This document shows positions 8,078 to 16,151 of a DNA stretch of 23,926 nt, piece by piece. The DNA lies in contig JAYSQZ010000048.1 of the NCBI GenBank assembly GCA_043721315.1, forward strand, positions 1 to 23,926, read 5' to 3'. How positions within the stretch are numbered: position 1 is the first letter of the stretch; every line of letters starts with the position of its first letter. Position numbers and translations under genes: made by a program. This stretch comes from Elstera sp043721315 (GTDB taxonomy: Bacteria; Pseudomonadota; Alphaproteobacteria; Elsterales; Elsteraceae). The notes under the pieces were generated by a model. It saw nothing but the letters and a program-made list of their open reading frames with translations, did no database searches and was not told the DNA's origin.

Positions 8078-8437
8078 CTAGGCCAGCGATAACGACTCAA
8101 ATTCCCGAATGGTCCGCAAAATCACACGGTTATTGCGGGTGTCCACGTTCTGGAAGCGGCTGAGGTACAGGCGTTCCGGGTCGTTCGTCGCGCCTAAGCT
8201 AGCGGCGGACAGGCGACCGTAGCTCTGGCCCTTGCCGATCCCGGTCTTCAGAAAATAGTCGAGGCTCGAGGTCGCTTGCCCCTTGGCAATCGCGGCAGCA
8301 GCATCGGTATTAGCGATGAGATACTGACCGTCCGGCGTACCCGCACTCACCTGCTGGGCCGTGAGCGAGCCGAAGCGTCGGCCTTCCAACGCGCCGCTGG
8401 TCAAAAAATGCAACAGGCCACTGCTATACTGGCCCAT
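8078..8437 (-). pseudogene. 5'-truncated fragment of a repeat protein (YLxxNxDxAAAIAxGQ...GxxxGR type)
   Basis: The 119-residue frame holds one full and one partial copy of a unit of about 47 residues. The full copy runs from QYLIANTDAAAAIAKGQ through SSLDYFLKTGIGKGQSYGRL. The first copy begins only at MGQYSSGLLHFLTSGALEGR, the second half of the unit. Such units (YLAANPDVAAAVAxGQ...HYLxxGxxEGR) occur in tandem in large secreted or surface proteins of alphaproteobacteria. Because the frame starts mid-repeat, just beyond an AT-rich junction, I read it as the 3' remnant of a longer gene. A second scrap of the same family lies at 6422-6465. A short genuine protein starting at the ATG remains possible. 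Confidence 0.5.
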
Positions 8438-8510
8438 AGCTTTTCTCAGCTATTTATATCGGCTGCTTTTTTTATTGAATTGTTACGTTATAACGTATTA
8501 TATTAAAACA
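8438..8510. other. AT-rich junction and promoter region of the metal operon
   Basis: This short AT-rich stretch contains ATAGCT/AGCTAT arms (8438-8457 area), a run of eight T (8466-8473) and then the promoter/operator described separately. It separates the truncated repeat-protein fragment from the operon. Confidence 0.5.
8475..8504 (+). promoter_or_regulatory. Sigma-70-like promoter with Zur-like palindromic operator
   Basis: A -35 like TTGAAT (8475-8480) and a -10 like TATATT (8499-8504) are 18 bp apart. The spacer holds the perfect 14-bp palindrome TACGTTATAACGTA (8484-8497) within TGTTACGTTATAACGTATTAT. Proteobacterial Zur operators are AT-rich palindromes of the GTTATANTATAAC kind, and COG0523 GTPases plus DUF1826 are frequent Zur targets. 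Binding here would block RNA polymerase under zinc repletion. The motif is seen directly; the Zur assignment is inferred from the genes downstream. Confidence 0.6.
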
Positions 8511-8588
8511 ATGAATAAAGCGCTGAATCACAATCTCATGAACAGCGGCTCTCACTCCTGGCCCCTAGGCGATCATCCGCAACTTTAA
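8511..8588 (+). CDS. Possible 25-residue His-containing peptide, leaderless
   Basis: An ATG at 8511 opens a 25-codon frame ending TAA at 8586-8588, 12 bp before the GTPase gene. The product has three histidines (H7, H15, H22) with several Asn and Ser and one Trp. It begins right at the expected transcription start of the operator-controlled promoter and has no Shine-Dalgarno, so translation would be leaderless. It may be a metal-binding peptide, a regulatory leader ORF or a chance frame. Zinc-linked GTPases of this family often act near His-rich partners, but I do not recognise this peptide. Confidence 0.35.
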   Translation: MNKALNHNLMNSGSHSWPLGDHPQL

Positions 8589-8600
8589 TCAGGAATTCCT

Positions 8601-9827
8601 ATGGCCGACCGTCTTCCCGTTACCGTCCTCTCCGGGTTTCTTGGCGCGGGCAAAACCAGTTTGCTCAATCATGTTCTGAACAACCGTGAGGGCCGCAGGG
8701 TTGCGGTGATTGTTAATGACATGAGCGAGGTTAATATCGATGCCGATTTGGTTCGGGATGGCACTAACCTGTCGCGCACCGATGAAAAACTGGTCGAGAT
8801 GAGCAATGGCTGCATCTGTTGCACGCTGCGGGATGATCTGCTGCTCGAAGTCCGCCGTCTCGCCGCCGCCGGGATTTATGATTATCTATTGATCGAAAGC
8901 ACGGGCGTGGCCGAGCCATTGCCGATTGCGGCGACCTTCGATTTTCGCGACGAGGATGATCAGTCCCTTTCCGATGTGGCGCGCTTGGATACGATGGTGA
9001 CGGTCGTCGATGCGCTTCATCTGCTGAAAGATTACGGCAGTCAGGATTTTCTGCGGGATCGCGGCGAAACCGCCGGTGCGGACGATAACCGCAGCCTCGT
9101 CGATCTGCTGGTCGAGCAAATTGAGTTTGCCGATGTCGTCGTGGTTAATAAAGCAAGCGAGGTTAGCCCCGAGCACTGCCGCCTCGTTCACCAAATCATC
9201 CGCGCACTCAATGCCGATGCGCGGGTAATCGACGCTGATTTCGGCAAGGTTGCTCTCGATGAAATTCTCAATACGGGGCGCTTTGACGCTGAGAAAGCTC
9301 AAGAGCACCCCTTGTGGCATAAGGCCTTGTTCGAGCCGGAGGCCCATACCCCCGAAACCGAAGCCTATGGCCTAACCTCGTTTGTGTATCGCGCGCGGCA
9401 GCCATTCGCGCCAGAGGCGTTTCAGGCGTTTCTCGCCCAAACTTGGCCGGGGTTAGTGCGGGCAAAGGGCCATTTCTGGCTAGGAACACGCCCGGATTGG
9501 GTGGGCGAAATGAGCCTCGCCGGGGCGATCTGCCGAACCGAAGGTTTAGGGCGGTGGTGGGCTGCCGTTCCGAAAGACCGTTGGCCAGAGGATGCTGGCT
9601 GGAAAAAACTCCTAAATCGCCACTGGAACCCCCTGTGGGGCGACCGACGCCAGGAGCTTGTCTTTATCGGCATTGATCTCGATGAGGCTGCGGTGCGCGC
9701 GGCACTGGACGCCTGCCTACTCGGCCCTGCCCGGCCCGTTACGTTTAATGCAAACCGCTACCGCGACCTGCCCGACCCTTTCCCGCAATGGGGTCCGCAG
9801 ACCGAAACTACTTTGCTCCCGGCATGA
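8601..9827 (+). CDS. CobW/COG0523 GTPase, ZigA/YciC-like zinc metallochaperone
   Basis: G3E-family GTPase of 408 residues thought to deliver zinc to client proteins during zinc limitation. Residues 12-20 are the Walker A GFLGAGKTS. The family metal-binding motif CICC is at 71-74, in EMSNGCICCTLRDD. ESTGVAEP follows, and VVVNKASE is the guanine-specificity region. The C-terminal CobW_C domain has RAKGHFWLGTRPDWVGEMS and GDRRQELVFIGI, typical of the ZigA/YciC branch rather than of cobalamin CobW. AGGA lies 6 nt before the ATG. It is the first large gene of the operon, its stop overlaps the ATG of DUF1826, and a Zur-like operator lies upstream. Zinc specificity is inferred from subfamily and context. 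Confidence 0.93.
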   Translation: MADRLPVTVLSGFLGAGKTSLLNHVLNNREGRRVAVIVNDMSEVNIDADLVRDGTNLSRTDEKLVEMSNGCICCTLRDDLLLEVRRLAAAGIYDYLLIESTGVAEPLPIAATFDFRDEDDQSLSDVARLDTMVTVVDALHLLKDYGSQDFLRDRGETAGADDNRSLVDLLVEQIEFADVVVVNKASEVSPEHCRLVHQIIRALNADARVIDADFGKVALDEILNTGRFDAEKAQEHPLWHKALFEPEAHTPETEAYGLTSFVYRARQPFAPEAFQAFLAQTWPGLVRAKGHFWLGTRPDWVGEMSLAGAICRTEGLGRWWAAVPKDRWPEDAGWKKLLNRHWNPLWGDRRQELVFIGIDLDEAAVRAALDACLLGPARPVTFNANRYRDLPDPFPQWGPQTETTLLPA

Positions 9828-10480
9828 TGATGGAGACGCTTCTTCCGGCCCGCGAGGGGGCCATTCGCCTGTGCCAAGCCGCTTCAGACTTTAGAGCGCT
9901 TCGGCAGCCCGATGTGGAACTCGCCTTATGGTCGCGGCAGGCGCCCCCTGAAATCATGGCTGCGCTCGCGGCGCTTCCCGCCGATGTCTTGCCTGATGGG
10001 CGGGTTTTGGCGGCTCTTGATGATCTTCCGGTGGCTCTTGAAGCTTTCTTTCGTCCTCAATCCGATACAAACGCGCTCCGGTCTTGGCTGATTGCCGACA
10101 TTTGTACGCTTGCCGAAGCCTTTGCTGATTTAACGGGCAGCGGTGAAATCGACGCGCGTTTAGAGCGGGTGACGGGCGATGCCTGCTGGAAGTTTCACCG
10201 TGATTGCGTGGAAGCGCGCCTGATCACTACCTACCGTGGTCCCGGAACGGAGTGGGTGCCACCGGCCCAGAGCGAGGCGGCTTTGCGCGACCAGAAGGCT
10301 TATCGCGGGCCGCTCAATCGCTTCGCGCCCTTCGCCGTCGGTGTCTTCAAGGGCAGTTGCGCCGGACCAGGCTCCGGCATCGTTCACCGCTCCCCCTCTC
10401 TGATCGGTACGGGCGAAACCCGCCTGTTGCTCTGCCTTAACCCTCCTTCAAACGCCTCACCGGATCGGTGGAGGCGCTGA
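9824..10480 (+). CDS. DUF1826 domain protein, zinc-regulon associated
   Basis: A 218-residue protein matching the DUF1826 family, which has no proven function but is recurrently encoded next to COG0523 GTPases and under Zur control. The C-terminal half carries the conserved pattern: WKFHRDCVEARLITTYRGPGT (about 125-145), then a GPLNRFAPFAVGVFKG segment, then GSGIVHRSP. Its Cys and His residues (HRDC and VHRSP) could bind metal. Three consecutive ATG codons (9824, 9827, 9830) are available; the first overlaps the stop of the preceding gene. No signal peptide is seen, so it is probably cytoplasmic. The next gene follows after 22 bp. Confidence 0.85.
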   Translation: MMMETLLPAREGAIRLCQAASDFRALRQPDVELALWSRQAPPEIMAALAALPADVLPDGRVLAALDDLPVALEAFFRPQSDTNALRSWLIADICTLAEAFADLTGSGEIDARLERVTGDACWKFHRDCVEARLITTYRGPGTEWVPPAQSEAALRDQKAYRGPLNRFAPFAVGVFKGSCAGPGSGIVHRSPSLIGTGETRLLLCLNPPSNASPDRWRR

Positions 10481-10502
10481 GTTTTTCGATAGGATTGCTG
10501 AT

Positions 10503-12041
10503 ATGATAGATACTTCAATTTCACGCCGCTCGCTTTTGGCGGGGGCCGGAGCGATTGCCGGGTTGGCTTGGGCCGCGCCGCTGGCGGCACAAAGCTCCGA
10601 AACCTTACGGATTGTCGGTCCTTGGGATTTCACGTCATTAGAACCCACTGATACGGGATATCTGTTGGCCCGCCTTGGTGTGGCGGAAACCCTGGTGCAG
10701 GTTGAACCCAATGGGCAGCTTGTCGGCGGCGTTGCGGCCAATTGGTCGATCAGCGAGGATAAGCTCACGTGGCGTTTTCCAATTCGGGCAGGGCAGCGCT
10801 TTCATGACGGCAGTGCCGTGACGGCGGACGCGGTCGTCAGCAGTCTTAAAAGAGCCTTTGCCGGAGAAAGCCTATCGGCGGTGCCGCTGGATAGCGTGAG
10901 TGCAGATGGGGAGACGGTGATTATTCGCACCAAAACCCCCTTCAGTCCTCTCACCGCTTTTTTGGTGGATTATGCCGCGATTATCCTAGCGCCAGCGGCC
11001 TATGATACAGACGGCAAGGTTCAGAAAATCATCGCCACTGGCCCGTATCAGATCGTTGTGGTTGACGGCAAAACCATTCTTGATCTGGCCCGCTTCCCCG
11101 AGGCCCGCATCAAAGCCCAGATCGCCACTGTCCGCTATACGGCGGTTGCCAATGGCGACACGCGCGCCAATATCGCTATTGCGGGCGATGCCGATCTTAT
11201 CTACACGCTCGCCCCGACCGCTCTGCCACGCATCACTGCCGCAGGGCAGTTGCGCGTCGAGAGTTTGACGATTCCCCGCGTTCGTCCGCTGGCGGTAAAT
11301 TGCGGCCTGCCCCAATTCAATGATAAGCGCGTGCGGCGCGCCCTGTCGCTGGCCATGGATCGGGCTGGGATTGCCAGTGCGGTTTTGCGCCATCCGGGTT
11401 CGAGTGCAACGCAGCTTTTGCCCCCAATTTTGACGGAATGGCACAACCCGGCCTTGCCCGCCCTCAGCCAGAATATCGCCGAAGCCCGTAGTTTACTGGA
11501 GAGCGCTGGTTGGATTTTGGGAGCGGACGGCATTCGCGTCAAAAACGGGGTTCGGTTTGCGGCTAAACTTCTCACTCTTGCCAACCGCCCGGAATTGCCG
11601 CCCATGGCAACGGCCCTGCAAGCGCAATTCAAGCAAATTGGTCTTGATGTCAGCATCGAGGTTGGTCCCTCGTCTATTATCCCGACGGCGATCCGCGAAG
11701 ACCGCATGGAAATGACTATGTTCGCGCGCACCTACGTGAACGTACCGGACGTTATCGCCACGATCATCCCCGACTATACCCGTGAGAAATCCAATTGGGG
11801 CACCGTCAATTGGCCTGAACGCGCGCGCCTGAAAACCCTAACCGATACCTATGTTGCGAGCTTCGATGGCGCTGAAAAGGCGCGGTTGCGGGCGGAAATA
11901 ACCGCGCTGCTGCATGATGAGTTGCCGGTTATTCCCGTCGCTTGGTTCGAGCATACCGTTGCCGTGTCGCCCCGACTGCGGAATGTGGCGATTGATCCTT
12001 ACGAAATGCGCTATCTGGCCGAGGCTATGGCATGGGGCTAA
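10503..12041 (+). CDS. Dpp/Nik/Cnt-type (SBP_bac_5) substrate-binding protein with Tat-like signal
   Basis: Periplasmic binding protein of 512 residues for a peptide/nickel/opine-class ABC importer. The N-terminus SRRSLLAGAGAIAG is a twin-arginine signal, with cleavage likely after PLAAQ-type residues near 30; Tat export would fit a protein folded or loaded in the cytoplasm. SBP_bac_5 features are the N-terminal LEPTDTG segment, LTWRFPIRAGQRFHDGS, ATGPYQIV and DKRVRRALSLAMDR. AGGA is 8 nt upstream of the ATG. Its position behind zinc-chaperone genes and beside an EamA exporter suggests a metal-metallophore ligand, as for CntA, rather than dipeptides. The ligand cannot be read from sequence alone. 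Confidence 0.92.
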   Translation: MIDTSISRRSLLAGAGAIAGLAWAAPLAAQSSETLRIVGPWDFTSLEPTDTGYLLARLGVAETLVQVEPNGQLVGGVAANWSISEDKLTWRFPIRAGQRFHDGSAVTADAVVSSLKRAFAGESLSAVPLDSVSADGETVIIRTKTPFSPLTAFLVDYAAIILAPAAYDTDGKVQKIIATGPYQIVVVDGKTILDLARFPEARIKAQIATVRYTAVANGDTRANIAIAGDADLIYTLAPTALPRITAAGQLRVESLTIPRVRPLAVNCGLPQFNDKRVRRALSLAMDRAGIASAVLRHPGSSATQLLPPILTEWHNPALPALSQNIAEARSLLESAGWILGADGIRVKNGVRFAAKLLTLANRPELPPMATALQAQFKQIGLDVSIEVGPSSIIPTAIREDRMEMTMFARTYVNVPDVIATIIPDYTREKSNWGTVNWPERARLKTLTDTYVASFDGAEKARLRAEITALLHDELPVIPVAWFEHTVAVSPRLRNVAIDPYEMRYLAEAMAWG

Positions 12042-12949
12042 CCGCGTCGGGCGGGGCGTTTATCGCTCCGCCCCCTAACCTTTTTACCGGAATCGGGCTG
12101 CGTATTCTCGCCACAGGCTTGTTCGCCTGTATGACCCTGTGCGTGCGCCTCGCCTCGCTGGAGGCTCCCGTCGGCCAAATTATGTTCTGGCGCAGTGCCG
12201 TCGCGCTCGGGCCAATTTTGCTGTATCTGGCGCTTCAGGGGCAGTTTCCGGGGGGGCTGCGAACGCATAATCCGTGGGGACACGTAAAACGCAGCCTGTT
12301 CGGCTGTGTTGCTATGGCCTTTTCGTTCCTATCGCTCAGTTATTTGCCGCTCGCACTGGCAGCGGCTTTGGGATTTCTTGCGCCGCTCATCGTTATTCCC
12401 ATCGCGGTTCTCATTCTGCGCGAGCGGCCAGGACTTCTGGTTGTTCTCGCAGCCTTGGTTGGGTTTGCGGGCGTAGGCTTCATGCTTTTGCCCGCGCTTG
12501 CCGGGCCAACGCTGGATACGGGAATAGTGATCGGTGTTGGGGCGGGGGTTGCTATGGCCGCGACGACAGCGGCGGCAAAAATCGAGATCAAACGGCTAAC
12601 GGCAACCGAGCCACCCGGCACGATTGCCTTCTATTTTGCCGTGGTTTGCGCGGTTGGTGGACTGATAACGGCCCCCTTCGGCTGGGCGGTTACAGAGGGC
12701 GCAACATTGGCCTGGCTGATCGGGGCGGGCTTAACCGGCGGGCTTGCCCATATCGCAATGACCGAGGCCGTCGCACGGGCACCTGTTTCAACGCTTGCGC
12801 CGTTTGAATATACCGCGATGTTGTGGGCGATGGGATTCGATCTGCTGGTTTTCGATCTCTTGCCGGTTCCTCTCAGTTTGCTCGGAGCCGTTTTTATCGT
12901 TAGCGCCGCAGCGATGGTCGCCTTCGGTGAGAGGCGCCGCCGCCTATGA
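12032..12949 (+). CDS. EamA/DMT-family transporter (possible metallophore exporter)
   Basis: A 305-residue membrane protein with about ten hydrophobic helices in two EamA halves (residues about 15-150 and 165-300), a drug/metabolite transporter. The first half has VRLASLEAPVGQIMFWRS and the second has GLTGGLAHIAMTEAVARAP followed by PFEYTAMLWA, both typical EamA signatures. The ATG overlaps the end of the binding-protein gene by 10 bp, and the stop overlaps the next ATG. An exporter of this family (CntI type) is part of opine-metallophore systems, where it releases the chelator that the ABC transporter takes back up. That role is inferred only from position and family; other small-molecule exports are possible. 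Confidence 0.9.
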   Translation: MGLTASGGAFIAPPPNLFTGIGLRILATGLFACMTLCVRLASLEAPVGQIMFWRSAVALGPILLYLALQGQFPGGLRTHNPWGHVKRSLFGCVAMAFSFLSLSYLPLALAAALGFLAPLIVIPIAVLILRERPGLLVVLAALVGFAGVGFMLLPALAGPTLDTGIVIGVGAGVAMAATTAAAKIEIKRLTATEPPGTIAFYFAVVCAVGGLITAPFGWAVTEGATLAWLIGAGLTGGLAHIAMTEAVARAPVSTLAPFEYTAMLWAMGFDLLVFDLLPVPLSLLGAVFIVSAAAMVAFGERRRRL

Positions 12950-13881
12950 AAGCCCTTCTGCGGCGGCTCGCACAAGCGCTCGCGACGGCCTGGATTATCG
13001 CCACGCTGTGCTTCGGCCTAACCCATGCGCTGCCGGGCGATCTTGCCCTGTCGATTGCAATCGCCCGCGTTGGACCGGACCGGGTAACACCGGAACTAGA
13101 GGCTCGCTTGCGGCAGGAGGAGGGGCTTACGCAGCCCTTAGTTGTTCAATATGGCCGCTGGATAGGCCGGATTATTGTGGGCGATTTCGGGCGGTCGCTC
13201 GTATCGCGGAAGCTAGTGCTGGACGAAATTCTCTACCACGCCCGCTATACTTTGGGGCTTGGCGTATTGGGGTGGGCGCTGTCTTACGCGCTGGCGCTGC
13301 CGCTGGGGCTTGCCTGCGGGTTGAGACCCGGCAGTTCTTTTGATCGCGCGATAACTGGGATGAGCGTTTTGCTTGCGGCCCTGCCGAGCTTTCTTGTCGG
13401 CATTGGTCTTATCGGTCTGTTTGCGCTGACCCTACGGTGGTTGCCGCCCGCTGGGTTCAAAACACCCGCTCATCTGATTCTACCCGCCCTCACCCTTGCC
13501 CTGGGGTTGGCTGCCTTTTCGATTCCCGTTATTCGTGCAGCGGTATGCGAGGTGCGGGGGGCATCCTATATGCTGTTCGCTCGGTTGCGCGGTTTACCGT
13601 CCCACGCGGCGTTCTGGCACCATGGCGCGCGCAATGCGGCGATTCCCATTGTCACTTTTGCGGCGTTGCAAATGGGGTTTCTAATTGATGGGTTTGTCAT
13701 CGTCGAAACCCTGTTCAATTATCCGGGTTTGGGCGACCTGCTGGTCAGGGCCTTAGTGGCGCGGGATATCCCGATCATCCTAGGGTGCGCTTTGCTCATT
13801 GGTTTGCTCTATGCCTCGGTGAATTTGCTCGCCGATCTTGCCGCTCTCTGGCTCGATCCCCGGCGGCGGAGTTTGGCTTAG
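12946..13881 (+). CDS. ABC permease, DppB/NikB/CntB-like
   Basis: Inner-membrane permease subunit of 311 residues. The N-terminal helix (ATAWIIATLCFGLTHALPG) is followed by the periplasmic stretch and VVQYGRWIGRIIVGDFGRS, characteristic of DppB-type proteins. The EAA-type cytoplasmic loop lies around GARNAAIPIVTFAALQ. The conserved end VETLFNYPGLGDLLVRALVARD is the standard BPD_transp_1 signature. The ATG overlaps the EamA stop codon (ATGA), and the stop is followed at once by the start of the second permease, so both are surely cotranscribed. Confidence 0.93.
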   Translation: MKALLRRLAQALATAWIIATLCFGLTHALPGDLALSIAIARVGPDRVTPELEARLRQEEGLTQPLVVQYGRWIGRIIVGDFGRSLVSRKLVLDEILYHARYTLGLGVLGWALSYALALPLGLACGLRPGSSFDRAITGMSVLLAALPSFLVGIGLIGLFALTLRWLPPAGFKTPAHLILPALTLALGLAAFSIPVIRAAVCEVRGASYMLFARLRGLPSHAAFWHHGARNAAIPIVTFAALQMGFLIDGFVIVETLFNYPGLGDLLVRALVARDIPIILGCALLIGLLYASVNLLADLAALWLDPRRRSLA

Positions 13882-14673
13882 ATGCGGTGTTGGCCCGTTG
13901 CCGCCCTCGGCGGTCTTATCAGTTTTTTGGTGCTCGCCCCTGTGTTGGTAGCGCACGACCCGATTGTGCAAGATCTCGCGGGAGCCTTACGCGCGCCCAG
14001 TTTGCTGCATTTGCTGGGTCAGGACCATCTTGGCCGGGATGTTTTGGCCCGACTGGCGCATGGAGCGCCCCGGTCTGTCGGTCTTGCGGCGGTTTGCATC
14101 GGCCTTGCGGCTTTTATCGGCACGCTGCTGGGGCTGAGTGCCGCTTGGTGCGGCGGTTGGGCCGAAAGCCTGATTATGCGCGGTGTCGATCTGCTGCTGG
14201 CCTTCCCTGGGATGTTAATGGCGCTGCTCTTAGTCGGGTTATTAGGAGGCGGCATTATCCCCTTGCTCATCGGACTGACACTCACGCAAGCGCCCGCGTT
14301 TGCGCGTTTAAGCCGAGCGATTGCAGCGGGGGTTCTCCTCAGCAATCATGTGGAAGCCGCCCGCCTTGCCGGGTTTGGCGCGGGGGCGATTTTTCGGCAT
14401 CACTTGGTCCCGCCGCTCCTACCGCACTTGGTGCCTCAACTCACGCTAGGACTCGGCAATACGATTATGACGATTGCGGGTCTCGGGTTTCTCGGTCTGG
14501 GGCTAGCACCCCCGACGCCGGAGTGGGGCGGCATGATTAGTGAAGCCTTGCCTTATTTGACCGAGGCCCCCTGGCAAGCGGCAGCACCTTGCGTGGGCCT
14601 TTTCAGTGTTACGTTGGCGGCAACCGTTGTAGGCCGCGCCGTTCTTCCTCAAGCCTTGGGCAACCAACGATGA
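13882..14673 (+). CDS. ABC permease, DppC/NikC/CntC-like
   Basis: Second permease subunit, 263 residues, pairing with the preceding gene. It has HDPIVQDLAGALRAPS and LLGQDHLGRDVLARLAHG, typical of DppC-type permeases, then the EAA loop around AARLAGFGAGAIFRHHLVPP and the closing AGLGFLGLGLAPPTPEWGGM. It starts immediately after the stop of the first permease and its stop overlaps the ATG of the ATPase gene. The family often has a longer N-terminus; this version is at the short end but appears complete. Confidence 0.92.
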   Translation: MRCWPVAALGGLISFLVLAPVLVAHDPIVQDLAGALRAPSLLHLLGQDHLGRDVLARLAHGAPRSVGLAAVCIGLAAFIGTLLGLSAAWCGGWAESLIMRGVDLLLAFPGMLMALLLVGLLGGGIIPLLIGLTLTQAPAFARLSRAIAAGVLLSNHVEAARLAGFGAGAIFRHHLVPPLLPHLVPQLTLGLGNTIMTIAGLGFLGLGLAPPTPEWGGMISEALPYLTEAPWQAAAPCVGLFSVTLAATVVGRAVLPQALGNQR

Positions 14674-16079
14674 ACGCTGCTTTGACTGTGACGGGTCTCA
14701 CCCTCTACGACGGCGATGGAAAAGCGCTGGTCTGCGATGTCAGCTTCACTTTGCCGAAGGGCGGAATTTTAACGATCATCGGTGAGAGCGGCGGCGGAAA
14801 GAGCTTGATCGCACAAGCGCTTATGGGGTTGCTCCCGTCCGGTTTTCGCGCCGTGGGGTGGGTTCAGTGGCGGGGTTGTTTGTTCGATCTGAGTAAGCCA
14901 GAGGCATTGCAGTGCCTTTGGGCGTCGGATTTTCTGCTGCTGCCGCAAGAACCAGGGGCCGCGCTGGATCCAACCCAACGTCTCGGGCGGATGCTCGCTC
15001 AAACCGGACGGACACGCGCGTCCGTTGCGGAGAGTCTGGCCGAGGTCGATCTGCCGCCCACAAGCGCTGCCGCCTATCCTTTCCAACTCTCGGGCGGCAT
15101 GGCCCAGAGAGCCTTAATCGCAACCGCTTTGCGGCTGGACGCCCCCTTGCTGATCGCCGACGAGCCGACGAAAGGTCTGGACCCTGACCGTTTGGACGAT
15201 GTGGCGGATCTGCTGTTGAGATTTTCGCGCCAAGGCCGCACGCTCCTTCTCATCAGCCATGACCGCGCCTTGGTCCGTAAGTTGGGTGGAAGCCTATTAG
15301 TTTTGAAGGCCGGGCGGGTCCAAGAGTTCGGCCCAACGGAGAACCTGCTCACGCGCCCCCAAAGCGCCTATACCCGCGCGTGGTTGGCGGCTGATCCGCT
15401 GACTTGGGAACCCTGCACTGCCTGCATGACAAAGGCACCCTTGGCGCTTGCCGCTCATGGGCTTGCGCTCGGTTATGCCCGCAAGCCTGATCTTCTCCGT
15501 GATGTCGATATACACCTTCCGAAAGGTTCTATTCTGGGGATTTCCGGCCCTAGCGGGTGCGGCAAAACGAGTCTCGGTAATAGTCTTTTGGGATTGCTGC
15601 CCCCGCGTGCAGGTTCCGTCTCCTGGGCGGGGATCAATCCCTACCAAGACGCTCTGGGCGCACGTCGTCTCAGGTCACGCTATCAGAAGCTGCATCAAGA
15701 CCCGGCGACGGCCTTCATCCCGCACCGCCGCCTGGACTCGCAGTTCCAAGATTTACTGAAGCTCTTCCCAAATCGCGCGCATGAGGATCGACTTGCTCGC
15801 GCGCTCGACCGTCTTGAATTGAAGCCAGCATTGCTGCAACGCTTACCCGCCGAAGTCTCAGGCGGCGAGGCTCAACGGCTTGCGCTGCTCCGGCTGCTGC
15901 TCCTGAACCCAACGGTGATCATCGCCGATGAGCCAACCTCGCGGCTCGATCCTCTTTCCCAGAAACAAACGATGACGCTTCTTCGCGAAATTGTATCCCA
16001 AGACCGGCTTAGCTTAGTATTGATTTCACATGATCAGGCGCTGTTGAATGCAATGACAGGGAGTATTTATAAAATATAA
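14670..16079 (+). CDS. Fused two-domain ABC ATPase (DppD-DppF/CntD-CntF-like)
   Basis: A 469-residue protein with two complete nucleotide-binding domains that power the importer. Domain 1: Walker A GESGGGKS (38-45), signature LSGGMAQ (140-146), Walker B ending LLIADE (about 160-165), switch His197. Domain 2: Walker A GPSGCGKT (293-300), signature VSGGEAQ (396-402), Walker B VIIADE (about 416-421), His454. In most Dpp/Nik/Cnt systems these are two genes; here they are one polypeptide. The C-terminal oligopeptide HPY extension of DppD/F is absent, and the linker holds a CTAC motif. From the ATG at 14670, overlapping the permease stop, the length is right; an upstream in-frame start inside the permease is unlikely. 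Last gene of the operon. Confidence 0.93.
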   Translation: MNAALTVTGLTLYDGDGKALVCDVSFTLPKGGILTIIGESGGGKSLIAQALMGLLPSGFRAVGWVQWRGCLFDLSKPEALQCLWASDFLLLPQEPGAALDPTQRLGRMLAQTGRTRASVAESLAEVDLPPTSAAAYPFQLSGGMAQRALIATALRLDAPLLIADEPTKGLDPDRLDDVADLLLRFSRQGRTLLLISHDRALVRKLGGSLLVLKAGRVQEFGPTENLLTRPQSAYTRAWLAADPLTWEPCTACMTKAPLALAAHGLALGYARKPDLLRDVDIHLPKGSILGISGPSGCGKTSLGNSLLGLLPPRAGSVSWAGINPYQDALGARRLRSRYQKLHQDPATAFIPHRRLDSQFQDLLKLFPNRAHEDRLARALDRLELKPALLQRLPAEVSGGEAQRLALLRLLLLNPTVIIADEPTSRLDPLSQKQTMTLLREIVSQDRLSLVLISHDQALLNAMTGSIYKI

Positions 16080-16151
16080 AGCGCTGACATATATGTGGAT
16101 TTATTTTTGTAAATTGACTCAATATTACATATTTTTAATATACCTATAATT

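Noticed and set aside
8438..8473. Intrinsic terminator before the metal operon
   Set aside because: The ATAGCT/AGCTAT arms are weak and the T run is separated from them by over ten bases.
12274..12807. 177-codon frame inside the EamA gene
   Set aside because: Arg/Gly/Cys-rich translation typical of a frame-shifted shadow of a GC-rich membrane-protein gene.
13785..14540. 251-codon frame overlapping both permease genes
   Set aside because: Arg/Ala/Ser/Pro-rich shadow; the two permease frames show complete family signatures.
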